Notes: a model not told the origin generated them from the letters alone. Shown: positions 29,131 to 37,506, counted from the first letter of the stretch. The stretch is DNA of 64,000 bases from Candidatus Zipacnadia bacterium (GCA_029820945.1 JALGUJ010000007.1:1-64000), one strand, 5' to 3'. Numbers and translations are program-made.

Positions 29131-30378
29131 CTACTGCCTGAACCACTGCACGAAGCTCTGAGCCAACTGAGCGATCTCACCACTGCCCAGGGCCGCCACC
29201 GTCGCCGCCACCACGCCGACCAACACCGCGGCGCCGATGATGACCTTCGCGATATCCTGGCCGCGGAGTTGCGCCACCAGCAGGGGCTGGCGCGACAGGT
29301 AGGCGCTGGCCGCGTACAGCTCCTCGCCCATCAGCGTATAGTCGCAGGCGGTGATGAAGAACGGGAGCTGCGTGTCGGCGTCGGTGCCCGCAATCTGGAT
29401 GGCACCGGCGGCGTTGCCCGTTTCAGCAAGGATCAGCGCCTCGGCGTAGAAGTAGCCCATGTAGAAGTTCGCCGCCGGCTTCTCGCGCATCATGATGCCG
29501 TCCACCGCCGCCACATACCCGAACTGGCTGTCAGTCAGGAAGTATATGTTCTCGGGCCGGTAGGCATCGGGCCTGCCGGCCTCGGTATAAGCCTGGCGCA
29601 CGATCTCGCGCTCGGTGGCCATCACCAGCGGATCGTTGCAGGGCACGATGATATCGCTCTCATAGGCCGCCGCGCGCCGCGACAGATGCCCGAGAATGAG
29701 CATGGAGGCGATGGTCGAGATACTGCTAACGCCGCCGAGGCCGGAGACATAGAGCATCGGCCGGCCCATCTCAGTGGCGCGGCCGATGGCGTCATTGACG
29801 GCCTCCAGGCCGGCTATCGGCCGGATGTAGACCTCCTCCGCCCGACCTCGAATGGCCCACAACGTCACCAGGACGATGGCGCAAATGAGCACCGACCAGA
29901 CGAGTGTCGGCGTGTACTTCTGGTCATACCAGACGCCGACGGGCCACGTCGGGGGGGCGACGTCGGATCGGAGCATGCGCCGAACCGGGGGAACCCAGGG
30001 AACCGCGTCCATGACTGCAGCGAGCGAGGGCGGTGGGGCGTAGACGGTGGCGACCGCCACCTCCCACTTCGGCCACGGCCACGGCTTGAGGTTGCCCAGC
30101 GCCGCGGACGTCTCGTCCAGTGGCACCAGCGGCCCCTCGCGGAACTCAGCGCCGGGCCTCTGCTGGCGGTAGAGCACCTGATAGCCGATGGGCTGCAGAG
30201 GAGGCAGGACGCGGAATGCCGGCGGCGGCTCCCAGGACACGAGGAGCACCTCGCCCCTGAGGTCTTCCGGATCGTCTGCCACCTGAAGGTGCCCGGGCGC
30301 CCCCGGGTCGGCGGCGTGCGCCGGGCCCACCGCCAGCACAGCCGCCAGACCCATTGCCGCCAGGCGGATGGGCGTCAT
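29131..30378 (-). CDS. DUF6754-domain membrane protein with FN3-like domain
   Basis: 415 residues. Signal peptide (MTPIRLAAMGLAAVLAVGPAHA), then a fibronectin-III-like domain (DLRGEVLLVSWEPPPAF, GYQVLYRQQRP). A transmembrane helix (LVWSVLICAIVLVTLWAI) leads to a cytoplasmic domain with EEVYIRPIAGLEAVNDAIGRATEMG and LYVSGLGGVSSISTIASM, which I recognise as the DUF6754 signature. A second hydrophobic segment is near the C-terminus (VIIGAAVLVGVVAATVAAL). Function unknown in the literature I know. The start overlaps the stop of the upstream gene by 4 bases. Confidence 0.8.
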   Translation of the reverse strand: MTPIRLAAMGLAAVLAVGPAHAADPGAPGHLQVADDPEDLRGEVLLVSWEPPPAFRVLPPLQPIGYQVLYRQQRPGAEFREGPLVPLDETSAALGNLKPWPWPKWEVAVATVYAPPPSLAAVMDAVPWVPPVRRMLRSDVAPPTWPVGVWYDQKYTPTLVWSVLICAIVLVTLWAIRGRAEEVYIRPIAGLEAVNDAIGRATEMGRPMLYVSGLGGVSSISTIASMLILGHLSRRAAAYESDIIVPCNDPLVMATEREIVRQAYTEAGRPDAYRPENIYFLTDSQFGYVAAVDGIMMREKPAANFYMGYFYAEALILAETGNAAGAIQIAGTDADTQLPFFITACDYTLMGEELYAASAYLSRQPLLVAQLRGQDIAKVIIGAAVLVGVVAATVAALGSGEIAQLAQSFVQWFRQ

Positions 30379-31514
30379 TCCTCGATGACCTCCAGGTTCG
30401 CCCGCGGGACGGTCACGACCTCATCGTCATCCAGGAGCCGCACGCGCGCCACGCGCACCCGCGCCTCGGTCGGAATCTCCTCCAACTCCTCGGGCAGTTC
30501 GGTGACCCGCGCCAGGCGCCCGAACCACGGCTGGCGGATCAGCCGCACCGGGCTTCCCACGGTGAGCCCGGCGGCCGCGCTCTGCTCCTCGGCCTCCCAC
30601 ATCGCCTCGGGATCGGGGACGATGACCTCCGGGCGGATGACGCCGGCGCGGATCTGGGTCGCGCCGTTGACCGACGCGCGCTGACCATCGCGCTCCGCCA
30701 GCAGCTCGAAGGTGCGCCGCCGCATGGGCGTGTCGCCAAAGCCCTCGGTCAGCACCAGCGAGGTGCCGAGCCTCTCCTGGCCCGTGATCGCCACGCCGAG
30801 CGGCTCGCCCAGGAAGGCGTCGAGGTCCACGTCGTCGATGGAGCCGGTCACCACCGCCGCGGCACCGGCCTCGCGGGCCGCCTGCAGCGCCTCCAGCGTC
30901 ACGCGCCCGCCGCCCACCAGGATGCAGCCAGCGCAGTCGCCCTCGACCAGTTCGGCGCTGCAGAGCTGCTCGGGGCCGCCGCAGAGGACCTTCAGCGTCC
31001 CGTGTGCCTCTCCTCCCACGCCCAGGATCCCCTGTGCCAGCGTCCCGCGCGTCTCGACGACCACGGCCTCGTCTCCCCGCACCTCGACCACGATGCCGTC
31101 GATGTAGGCGTCGAGCTCCACCTGGATCGGTTCGCCGCGCACCAGGACCTGCCCGGTCACGGGGCTGATGGTCTCGATGCTGCCCCGGATCGGCGCGCGC
31201 GCGATGGCGTGGAAGAGCCCCCACAACGACTTACTCTCGGCGATGATCTGCCGGGCCTCGACCGGCTCGCCCTCTTCGACGGTGAGGAACTGCATCACGT
31301 CGTTGGGGGTCACTGCCAGCTCGTGGGCGACGTTGACATTGACCACGTTCCCGGGAAGCTCGGTGGAGGCGACGAGCTGCTCGCCGCGGACCTCGTCGCC
31401 GACCGCCACGTGGATGCGGCCCGGCAGCGGGAGCCGGCGGAGCCGGCGGATCAGGGCCCGGTCGGAGATGCGCAGCCCGGGCGTGTAGGCGTGGGTGGTC
31501 ACGCGCTCACTCAC
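30375..31514 (-). CDS. Barrel-sandwich plus KOW-like protein, GlmL partner
   Basis: 379 residues, soluble. The first half looks like a barrel-sandwich hybrid (RIHVAVGDEVRGEQLVA, VTPNDVMQFLTVEEGEPVEARQIIA, SPVTGQVLVRGEPIQVE) similar in feel to RnfC or lipoyl-like carriers. The middle contains DCAGCILVGGGRVTLEALQAA, an alpha/beta patch. The last 50 residues read as a small beta-barrel of the KOW/NfeD sort (GSPVRLIRQPWFGRLARV). Start is GTG 31514, overlapping the GlmL stop by 4 bases, which points to obligate co-expression. Domain assignments are by eye and unverified. Confidence 0.72.
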   Translation of the reverse strand: MSERVTTHAYTPGLRISDRALIRRLRRLPLPGRIHVAVGDEVRGEQLVASTELPGNVVNVNVAHELAVTPNDVMQFLTVEEGEPVEARQIIAESKSLWGLFHAIARAPIRGSIETISPVTGQVLVRGEPIQVELDAYIDGIVVEVRGDEAVVVETRGTLAQGILGVGGEAHGTLKVLCGGPEQLCSAELVEGDCAGCILVGGGRVTLEALQAAREAGAAAVVTGSIDDVDLDAFLGEPLGVAITGQERLGTSLVLTEGFGDTPMRRRTFELLAERDGQRASVNGATQIRAGVIRPEVIVPDPEAMWEAEEQSAAAGLTVGSPVRLIRQPWFGRLARVTELPEELEEIPTEARVRVARVRLLDDDEVVTVPRANLEVIEE

Positions 31515-33334
31515 TGTGCCGCCACCTCCGCCTCGCGGTCCGCTGCCTGAGGGTAGACCGCCAGCGCTCCGTGCCAGCGGCGGATGGCGTCCACCCGCTC
31601 ATCGTCATCGCCGGGAAGCTGCAGCGGCCTGCCGCGCGCATCCACGATCAGCCCAACCACCCCGCCGCTGACCTCGGTTTCGAGCGCGCGGCCGCGCCCG
31701 GCCCCGGCGTCAAAGCCACGAGCGGGCTCGACCCTCACCCGCGCCGTCCCGCCCTCGCCCAGGGGCAGCAGCGCCATCTCGCCGCCCACGACCTCGACCG
31801 GCTCGCCGCCCGGCGGGTGCATGGTGACCCTCACGCAGGGCCGGCCTGCACGCGCGCGGCCCGCGGGCGCGATGCACGTGCCCAGCGGGATCAGGCAGTC
31901 GCGGTAGAAGACCTCGGTGGCCGCCTGCTCGTTGATGGTGGAGAGCACGCCGAGCTGCGGCATCATGAAGATGCTGTCCACCGCCAGGCGGGTGATCCCC
32001 TCGGGCTCGAAGGCGTCGATCATCATCAGCGCGGCCTGGCTGCGCCGCGGCGCGTGGGACAGCACGCCGCCCGAGCCAACGATCAGGTCCAGCGCCATCA
32101 TGTCCACGAGGGTCTCCGCGCCCGCCGCACCGAAGGCGTCGGCTATGTCTCGCTGGCGCTGCACGCCCTTGAGCTCGGTGGCCAGCATCTTGTGCTGCTC
32201 GAAGGCGAGGCGCAGCGCCTCGCGGGCCGCCGCGTGCTCGATGGTCAGGTCGTACAGCGTCTGCGGGATGGTCGTGGGCCGGATCATCTTATTGCGGATG
32301 TCGTTGCCCAGCCGGCGCGGGTCCGGATGTGCCGCCACCCATCGCAGCACGTTGTCCAGCCCCGCCTCGGCCAGCACGTTCGAGATGGAGTAGCTCATCC
32401 CCAGGTTGGCGCTGACCGTGCGGTTGAAGGTCCCCTGGAAGACGGAGAAGACGTCCGTGGTGGCGCCGCCGATGTCCACGCCCAGGACGTTGATGCCCTC
32501 GCGGGCGGCGATGGCCTCGATCAGCGAGCCCACCGCCGCCGGCGTGGGCATGATCTCCGCGTCGGTCCAGCCCATCAGCATCGGGTAGCCCGGCGCCTGG
32601 GCCATGACGTGCTGCAGGAACAGCTCCTGTATCTCCCCGCGCGCCGGTGCCAGGTTCTCGCGCTCCATGGTGGGCCGCAGGTTCTCCACGACCGTGAGCT
32701 GCGCGCTGCGCTCCAGGGCCTGTCGCACCGGGTCGCGCGCGTCCTCGTTCCCGGCGAAGATGACGGGCAGCTCGTACTCCGCGCCAAGGCGCGCCCGGGG
32801 GTTAGCCGCGGCCACCAGCTCCGCCATCTCGACGACCTTGCGCACCTCCCCGCCGTCCACCCCTCCGGAGATCAGGATCATATCTGGCCGCAGCTCGCGC
32901 ATGCGCTCGATGCGGTCGAAGTCACGCCGGCCGTCGTCGAGCGCGAGCACGTCCATCACGATGGCGCCCGCGCCCAGCGCGGCGCGCTCAGCGCTCTCCG
33001 CGGTCATCGACCGCACCAGCCCGACCACCATCACCTGCAGGCCGCCGCCGGCCGACGAGGTGGAGACGTAGGCGTCCACACCCTCCTCGCCCCGCTGGGG
33101 CCGAAGAATGCGCCCCTCCCGCACGAGCCTGCGCCCGGACAGCTCCTCGACCTCACGCACCGCGTTCAGCACCCCACGCGTCACGTCCTCGTAGGGCGCC
33201 TCGACAGTGGTCGGCGCCTCGCCACGCACCCGCAGCCGGTACTCCCCATCCACCAGTTCGATGAGGATGGCCTTGGTGGTGGTGGAGCCGCAGTCGGTGG
33301 CCAGAACTGAGCGCAGCGGTTCCTGCTCTGACAC
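31511..33334 (-). CDS. GlmL/MutL-family ASKHA ATPase, orphan
   Basis: 607 residues from GTG 33334 (the 34-residue upstream extension has no conserved text). The N-terminus has the phosphate-1 motif of the ASKHA ATPase fold, ATDCGSTTTK at residues 12-21, and later a second one, GVDIGGATTDVFSVF. The family name comes from glutamate mutase operons, where GlmL/MutL accompanies the B12-dependent GlmS/GlmE and is thought to reactivate them. No mutase or B12 gene is in this window. Instead it is coupled to a barrel protein, a DUF6754 protein and membrane proteins, so it probably serves another partner. The fold is confidently recognised; the role here is unknown. Confidence 0.85.
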   Translation of the reverse strand: MSEQEPLRSVLATDCGSTTTKAILIELVDGEYRLRVRGEAPTTVEAPYEDVTRGVLNAVREVEELSGRRLVREGRILRPQRGEEGVDAYVSTSSAGGGLQVMVVGLVRSMTAESAERAALGAGAIVMDVLALDDGRRDFDRIERMRELRPDMILISGGVDGGEVRKVVEMAELVAAANPRARLGAEYELPVIFAGNEDARDPVRQALERSAQLTVVENLRPTMERENLAPARGEIQELFLQHVMAQAPGYPMLMGWTDAEIMPTPAAVGSLIEAIAAREGINVLGVDIGGATTDVFSVFQGTFNRTVSANLGMSYSISNVLAEAGLDNVLRWVAAHPDPRRLGNDIRNKMIRPTTIPQTLYDLTIEHAAAREALRLAFEQHKMLATELKGVQRQRDIADAFGAAGAETLVDMMALDLIVGSGGVLSHAPRRSQAALMMIDAFEPEGITRLAVDSIFMMPQLGVLSTINEQAATEVFYRDCLIPLGTCIAPAGRARAGRPCVRVTMHPPGGEPVEVVGGEMALLPLGEGGTARVRVEPARGFDAGAGRGRALETEVSGGVVGLIVDARGRPLQLPGDDDERVDAIRRWHGALAVYPQAADREAEVAAQ

Positions 33335-33444
33335 GGGCCTATGCGGTCCTTCCCGAGGGAGTTCGCATCGTGAGCGCACGTATTCGCGTTGCGGAGGGCG
33401 GATACCTTCACGGCGCGCCGCGCGAGGGCCTGGCACGGTCGCCG

Positions 33445-33732
33445 TCAGCCGTCGTCGCCGGCGAGGCGCTCCTCCTCCAGCTCCTCGAGACGGTCAACCA
33501 GCCAGCGCACGTTCTCGCGGTCTTCGATGGCCTCGCGGAAGACCTCGTAGTCGGGGGCATCGAGCATGACGGTCAACAGCGGCTGGATGAATGCGAGGGC
33601 CTGGCCGGCAACGAAGGAGAGGGGCTGGATGGACTCGAAGAGGAAGATCGCCGGCGAGCACATGCCCCGCCTGGCAACCTCGCGCGCGACCCGCTCCAGC
33701 ACCTCGCGCTGGCGCACGCGCTCGGCGTCCAT
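33445..33732 (-). CDS. Small conserved-looking protein in the GlmL run
   Basis: 95 residues, mostly helical and acidic at the C-terminus (RLEELEEERLAGDDG). The central FLFESIQPLSFVAGQALAFIQPLL is mildly hydrophobic, suggesting a membrane-associated or protein-binding helix rather than a true span. It follows the previous gene by 2 bases, so it is translated together with it. It was kept as real because of the strong coupling and non-shadow composition. Not recognised as a named family. Confidence 0.7.
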   Translation of the reverse strand: MDAERVRQREVLERVAREVARRGMCSPAIFLFESIQPLSFVAGQALAFIQPLLTVMLDAPDYEVFREAIEDRENVRWLVDRLEELEEERLAGDDG

Positions 33733-33734
33733 GG

Positions 33735-34187
33735 CTACAGCCGCCGATCCTCAAGCTTGTCGGAGGGCAGGTAGCGTTGGACGAACTGCAGGGCCTGATC
33801 CATGTCGTGGGGGGCGTAGAGCACCAGGACGGAGGGCCGGTGGGGCTGCTTGAAGACCAGCCGCAGCTCGCCCTCGCTGAGCCGCCAGCTCTCGAACTCG
33901 GTCCATCGATACTCGACGTAGTAGAACGGCCCGTGGACCTGAAGCACCTCCGGCTCCAGCACGTAGGTGTACGATGCGTAGAAGGGGATCAGCGCTAGAG
34001 TCACGAAGCCGACGGCCAGCGCGGCGTAGCTGGGCCCGTAGTACATGTTGACCGCGACGGCGAGCACGAACTCGAAGATCACCAGCAGCGCGCAGAGGAG
34101 GGGCGCTTCCGCGGCTCGCCGCGACGACCAAACCAGCTTCGCTCGCCCCGCGGGCTGGTCACGGGGCTCGGCACGGTCATCGTTCAC
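33735..34187 (-). CDS. Two-helix membrane protein with PH-like domain
   Basis: 150 residues. Two adjacent transmembrane helices (29-48 PLLCALLVIFEFVLAVAVNM; 53-72 SYAALAVGFVTLALIPFY) are followed by a short beta-rich domain (YTYVLEPEVLQVHGPFYYVEYRWTEFESW) like the bacterial pleckstrin-homology (bPH) domains of small membrane proteins. The start is GTG 34187, overlapping the Gfo/Idh stop by 4 bases. Function unknown; bPH proteins are usually scaffolds at the membrane. Confidence 0.72.
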   Translation of the reverse strand: MNDDRAEPRDQPAGRAKLVWSSRRAAEAPLLCALLVIFEFVLAVAVNMYYGPSYAALAVGFVTLALIPFYASYTYVLEPEVLQVHGPFYYVEYRWTEFESWRLSEGELRLVFKQPHRPSVLVLYAPHDMDQALQFVQRYLPSDKLEDRRL

Positions 34188-35149
34188 CCCACGGTGACCA
34201 TCTCCCCGTCGCTCGCAACCACGAGTTCGGCCAGCCGCATAGCCTCCACGGCGTCGGCCATGGTCGCAGCGGGCTCGGCCTCCCCCAGGACCGATCTTGC
34301 GAACTGTCCGATCTCCGGCAGGTAGCCGCGGAGATGCCCCATCGTGCTCTCCACGCCGCCAGGACAGGCGCCAGGCCGCCAGGTCATCGTCTCGTCCGTG
34401 TCGCGCCGGCGCAGCGTCAGCGCCAGCCGGTCCTCCACCGTCGCGACTGCATCCCGACTGGCGACCGTGAGGCGCTCCCGCGGGCAGGCGGACGGGGCCG
34501 AGAAGCTGAGACTGCCCAACGCGCCTGATGCAAAACGCAGCACCACCGACGCCGAGGCCTGGCGGTCATCCTGCCGCACCGTGCCGAGCTGCGTCACGTC
34601 GCCGCCGAGGTGCCGCAGCAGGTCGAGCATGTGCGGCAAATCATGGATCAGCGGCTCCTCGTGCCCGGACCTCTCGGGCGGCCACCACACCGCCTCAAGC
34701 GAGACCGGCTGCCCGAAGTCCTGCGCACCCACGACCTCCGCGAGCCGCCGGTAGGCAGGAGCGAAGCGCATCATAAGCCCGACCTGGGCGAGGACGCCCC
34801 GTTCCGCCGCCAGGTCGGCGATGCGCCGGGCCTCCGCCGCCGTTGGAGCGGGTGGCGCCTCGACCCACACATGGCGGCCAAGCTCGATCGCGATCGACGC
34901 GGCCTCGGCATGCATCTCGGGAGGGCCGCAGACCAAGACCGCATCCACGTCCATCTCCTCGATCATCCTGCGCAGGTCCTGATAGGACCTGTAAGCGCCG
35001 AAGCGCCGCGTCATCCGCTGTGCCAGCCGCTTGTCGAGATCGCAGACGGCCGCCAGGTCCAGTCCCGCCCGCCGCACCGCCGGCAACAGCACCTCCGTCG
35101 CGTGCACGCCACAGCCGATAAAGCCGACTCTCACGTCGTTGAGGTCCAT
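34184..35149 (-). CDS. Gfo/Idh/MocA family oxidoreductase, catalytic Lys lost
   Basis: 321 residues when begun at ATG 35149, where the Rossmann fold starts (VRVGFIGCGVHATEVLLPA). Family features include VCDLDKRLAQRM and VLVCGPPEMHAEAA. The family's EKP motif, whose Lys is catalytic in most members, reads VEAPP here, so Lys is replaced by Ala. The C-terminal domain is typical (HEEPLIHDLPHMLDLLRHLGG). It may therefore act as a binding or regulatory protein or an atypical dehydrogenase. It is the first gene of the minus-strand run, coupled to the next by a 4-base overlap. Confidence 0.8.
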   Translation of the reverse strand: MDLNDVRVGFIGCGVHATEVLLPAVRRAGLDLAAVCDLDKRLAQRMTRRFGAYRSYQDLRRMIEEMDVDAVLVCGPPEMHAEAASIAIELGRHVWVEAPPAPTAAEARRIADLAAERGVLAQVGLMMRFAPAYRRLAEVVGAQDFGQPVSLEAVWWPPERSGHEEPLIHDLPHMLDLLRHLGGDVTQLGTVRQDDRQASASVVLRFASGALGSLSFSAPSACPRERLTVASRDAVATVEDRLALTLRRRDTDETMTWRPGACPGGVESTMGHLRGYLPEIGQFARSVLGEAEPAATMADAVEAMRLAELVVASDGEMVTVG

Positions 35150-35759
35150 CCGCGTCTCGTGTCCCCCGATGGTCCGAATGGTCGCTCCATCGGCGTATTC
35201 GGCGCCGGGCAACCCGCTCCCTTCGCCTTCGGCGAACCACCTTCGGACTCCGGCGTCGGCCACAGGTATCTTACCCCGCTGGCGGGTCGAGCTACTCCGC
35301 TATGTCACGACTCCTCTGCATCCTGCCGTACGTGGCGTTCTTGCCGCTGCGTCCTGGGCGCTCCGCGCGGTCGTCGAGCTGCGAGCCGGACCTACGCGGG
35401 GTCGGCGGCCGTTTGCCGTTCTCGTTTGTCGTTGCGGTCCTTGCCGTGGTCGCCCTCGTTGCCGTCGTCGCCGCCGTTCGCCGTGTTGTAGGGCGCGGAC
35501 CCGCGCCGCGCCTGGCGTTGCCGTTGATGCCGCTCACCACCGCGACCCTCCGGGACAGCCTGGGTGGGTCCGTGCCACGGGCGCCTCGCCCGTAGGCCGT
35601 TTGCTCGCACGCGCCGAACGGGCACCCAACGGATGACGTCTATCAGTACGAGCCTGACGAGGCGACGAGCATACCCTTCGGAGGCTCCTCATGTGACGCC
35701 ATCCCTCGGAGCATCGATGGCGGCGGCACCCGAAGCGGACTTCCGCGATCGCTGCGGTT
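35150..35759. other. Intergenic region upstream of the small-protein regulon
   Basis: About 600 bases without a gene I can support. The track shows overlapping ORFs here (35302-35595 plus, 35392-35625 minus), but all are low-complexity translations of a GTT/GCC-type simple stretch around 35415-35480. The region should hold the promoter of the minus-strand operon starting at 35149, but I could not find a convincing -35/-10 pair. Its right end runs into the strong plus-strand promoter at 35765. Confidence 0.5.
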
Positions 35760-35776
35760 TACTATTGACACTAGTA
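35760..35776. promoter_or_regulatory. Operator copy 1a, TACTA-N7-TAGTA
   Basis: TACTA, seven bases (ttgacac), TAGTA: a palindrome whose spacer contains the -35 box. Centre at 35768. A second copy is centred 30 bases downstream, about three helical turns, so two repressor dimers could bind the same face. Confidence 0.65.
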
Positions 35777-35793
35777 GTGAGATCGTGTATACT
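35765..35793 (+). promoter_or_regulatory. Strong sigma-70 promoter
   Basis: TTGACA, 17-base spacer (ctagtagtgagatcgtg), TATACT: a perfect -35 and near-perfect -10, the best promoter in the window. It drives the secreted proteins at 35822 and 36309. Both boxes are overlapped by TACTA-N7-TAGTA operators, so repression by occlusion is expected. Confidence 0.8.
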
Positions 35794-35806
35794 ACAGGCC
35801 GTAGTA
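35790..35806. promoter_or_regulatory. Operator copy 1b, TACTA-N7-TAGTA
   Basis: TACTA, seven bases (caggccg), TAGTA; the arms extend to TACTAC / GTAGTA. It begins inside the -10 box and covers the expected transcription start. Confidence 0.7.
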
Positions 35807-35821
35807 GGAGACTGGCGCGCC

Positions 35822-36265
35822 ATGGAGCGAGTGAGGATGGATCGAATCGCGATCGCAGTCCTTGTCATCGGGGCTATCGCCGGTGGCACCGCCGCCCTCG
35901 CGCAGGGGACGACGACAATGTGGTACATCGGGCCCTTCGAGGGTGAGGTCACGGTCAAGGACGGACAGACCCCGGGAACGCCCGGCTACTACTACCACCC
36001 TGAGCCCACACCGACGCCGACCTTCGCCGAGCGCTACGAGCACCCCGTGCGCTGCCAGCACTGCGGGCACTGGCGGGAGCTGGGCGAGGCGTGCCCGTGG
36101 TGCGGCTGCCAGCCCGCTCCGTACGAGCAGGCGCAGGCGCGCAGGGGCGCCGTCTACTCCCCGTACCCCATTCCCGGGCAGTACTGGTACGACAGGCCGA
36201 TGCGCAGCACCACCGGCCCCAAGCACGGGATGGGTTGGCCCTACCTGGGAGCCAGGTACCAGTGA
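35822..36265 (+). CDS. Small secreted protein with a four-cysteine zinc-ribbon-like motif
   Basis: 147 residues from ATG 35822 (an alternative ATG lies at 35837). Signal peptide core IAIAVLVIGAIAGGTAALAQ. The mature protein has a Pro/Tyr-rich stretch (YYYHPEPTPTPTF), then CQHCGHW...CPWCGC, a CxxC-x(n)-CxxC pair like a zinc ribbon but outside the cytoplasm, then Tyr/Pro-rich text. Not recognised. It lies about 30 bases downstream of the strong promoter and its two operators, and 43 bases before the next small secreted gene, so the two form one unit. The cysteines may bind metal or form disulfides. Confidence 0.75.
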   Translation: MERVRMDRIAIAVLVIGAIAGGTAALAQGTTTMWYIGPFEGEVTVKDGQTPGTPGYYYHPEPTPTPTFAERYEHPVRCQHCGHWRELGEACPWCGCQPAPYEQAQARRGAVYSPYPIPGQYWYDRPMRSTTGPKHGMGWPYLGARYQ

Positions 36266-36308
36266 TGCCGGGGGACGCCCGATCCAGCGACATGGAGGAG
36301 AGCGCGCC

Positions 36309-36722
36309 ATGAGACGGGTGGTCTGCACCATCGCAATTGGGTGCGCGCTGGCGCTCGGCCTGACGCTGCACGCAGAGGCCCAGCAGCGGCCTGAACAGGC
36401 GCCCCGGGACATCATAGGGCGCCGCATCCAGGGATGGACGGGGAGCGACAGGCCGTACTTCCAGCCGACCCACAGGCCCTTCCAGAGCAGCTACGCGCGC
36501 CGCGTCCGGCGGCAGATGCAGGAGATGTGGCGCGACACGCCGGCCGGGGCGGGCGCGCGCCGCTGGCAGATGCGGTTCGACTCGGAGCGCTCGGCCTGCG
36601 ATTCGGGGCTGGTGCACGCATGGGGCCCGCAGGTTCGCTGCACGCGCATCGTCAAGCGCCACCTCTGGTGCCCGGGCGAGAGCCGGCAGTGGCGGTACGG
36701 CCGGGCCCGGCGTGGCCGGTAG
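36309..36722 (+). CDS. Small secreted basic protein with four cysteines
   Basis: 137 residues. ATG 36309 after ggaggag; signal peptide VVCTIAIGCALALGLTLHAEAQ. The mature chain is Arg/Gln/Trp-rich (RRVRRQMQEMWRD, RWQMRFDSERSACDSG) with cysteines in ACDSG, RCTRI and LWCPG, suggesting disulfides. No family known. Second gene of the unit under the two-operator promoter. Confidence 0.72.
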   Translation: MRRVVCTIAIGCALALGLTLHAEAQQRPEQAPRDIIGRRIQGWTGSDRPYFQPTHRPFQSSYARRVRRQMQEMWRDTPAGAGARRWQMRFDSERSACDSGLVHAWGPQVRCTRIVKRHLWCPGESRQWRYGRARRGR

Positions 36723-36816
36723 ACCCCGGTGACACGCCGGCGGGCGAAGATTCGGAGCAAGCGCGCAGGCCCTGTAACCTTGGTATCCCGACAGTCGAAT
36801 GAACACCGGACGTAGC

Positions 36817-36833
36817 TACTACGTCCAATAGTA
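36817..36833. promoter_or_regulatory. Operator copy 2, TACTA-N7-TAGTA
   Basis: TACTA, seven bases (cgtccaa), TAGTA; arms extend to CTACTA / TAGTAG. It lies 48 bases upstream of the next small secreted gene. I could not identify the promoter boxes here. Confidence 0.65.
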
Positions 36834-36880
36834 GTGAAGGGACGCGAAGCTACGGCAGTCCCCTGAAAGGAGAGGCTGAG

Positions 36881-37357
36881 ATGGTGACCAGAGGCATGAT
36901 CCTGACCCTTGCATTCGTGGTGGCCTCGACCCTCACGCTGGGCGGGGTAGCCCCCCAGCCGGCCGAGGCGGACGACACCGGACGGATCCTTGCCGGCCTC
37001 GCCGCAGGCGCGCTCGTCTACGGCTTGCTCGGCGACCACGACAACGACCATTACCGCTCCCGCGGATACTACGACGGGAACCGGCAGAGCTGGACCCAAC
37101 ATCACGAGAACATCCGCAGGTACGGACATAGCGGCAGTCAACGCTCGTACCACCGTCAAGGCTCGTCGCAGCGCCGTGCCTACGAGCACGGCTGGCACAA
37201 CGGCTACGATCGCGGCTTCGATCACGGCCATGACGTCGGCTACCATCGCGGCTGGAACAATGGCTTCGACTACGGGTACGACCGTGGCTACGATCACGGC
37301 TTCGACGATGGCTACGACCGCGGGCGCCGGTCGAGTTGGGGCTGCTGGGGCTACTAG
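36881..37357 (+). CDS. Secreted protein with Gly-aromatic tetrapeptide repeats
   Basis: 158 residues. ATG after aaaggagagg; signal peptide MILTLAFVVASTLTLGGVA. A Gly/Ala helix (LAGLAAGALVYGLLG) follows, then a His/Asn/Arg-rich linker. Residues 104-147 are eleven tandem units of G-[YFWH]-[DHN]-x (GYDR, GFDH, GHDV, GWNN and so on), rich in His and Asp. The pattern suggests an extended, sticky or metal-binding tail. It ends SSWGCWGY. Not a family I recognise. It has its own operator and is closed by a terminator. Confidence 0.75.
   Translation: MVTRGMILTLAFVVASTLTLGGVAPQPAEADDTGRILAGLAAGALVYGLLGDHDNDHYRSRGYYDGNRQSWTQHHENIRRYGHSGSQRSYHRQGSSQRRAYEHGWHNGYDRGFDHGHDVGYHRGWNNGFDYGYDRGYDHGFDDGYDRGRRSSWGCWGY
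37190..37321 (+). repeat. Eleven-unit 12-base coding repeat
   Basis: In-frame tandem units of 12 bases, mostly ggctacgatcgc-like, encoding G-aromatic-D/N-x. Units differ at several positions, so the array is old or selected for amino-acid pattern rather than freshly expanded. Confidence 0.8.
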
Positions 37358-37370
37358 CGACGCATCCCAG

Positions 37371-37398
37371 GCCTCGCAGACACGCGAGGCCGCTTTTT
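37371..37398 (+). terminator. Rho-independent terminator after the repeat protein
   Basis: Perfect 7-bp stem GCCTCGC / GCGAGGC with loop agacac, then cgcTTTTT. It separates the repeat-protein gene from the next operator and gene. Confidence 0.8.
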
Positions 37399-37408
37399 CG
37401 GCCCAAAC

Positions 37409-37425
37409 TACTACCGGCGGTAGTA
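37409..37425. promoter_or_regulatory. Operator copy 3, TACTA-N7-TAGTA
   Basis: TACTA, seven bases (ccggcgg), TAGTA. The symmetry extends inward to TACTACCG-G-CGGTAGTA, a 17-base perfect palindrome. It sits between the terminator and the last small secreted gene. Confidence 0.7.
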
Positions 37426-37506
37426 ACAACGGGGAGGCAAGGACGAACCACCGGGCGTGATGACAACAAGCAAGCGCACGCATGCGCGGAGAGGCGGGTG
37501 AGTTCG

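Noticed and set aside
35302-35595. 97-residue plus ORF with a hydrophobic stretch
   Set aside because: The hydrophobic run is the translation of a GTT/GCC-type simple stretch; the other frames over it are equally low-complexity and no ribosome site is seen.
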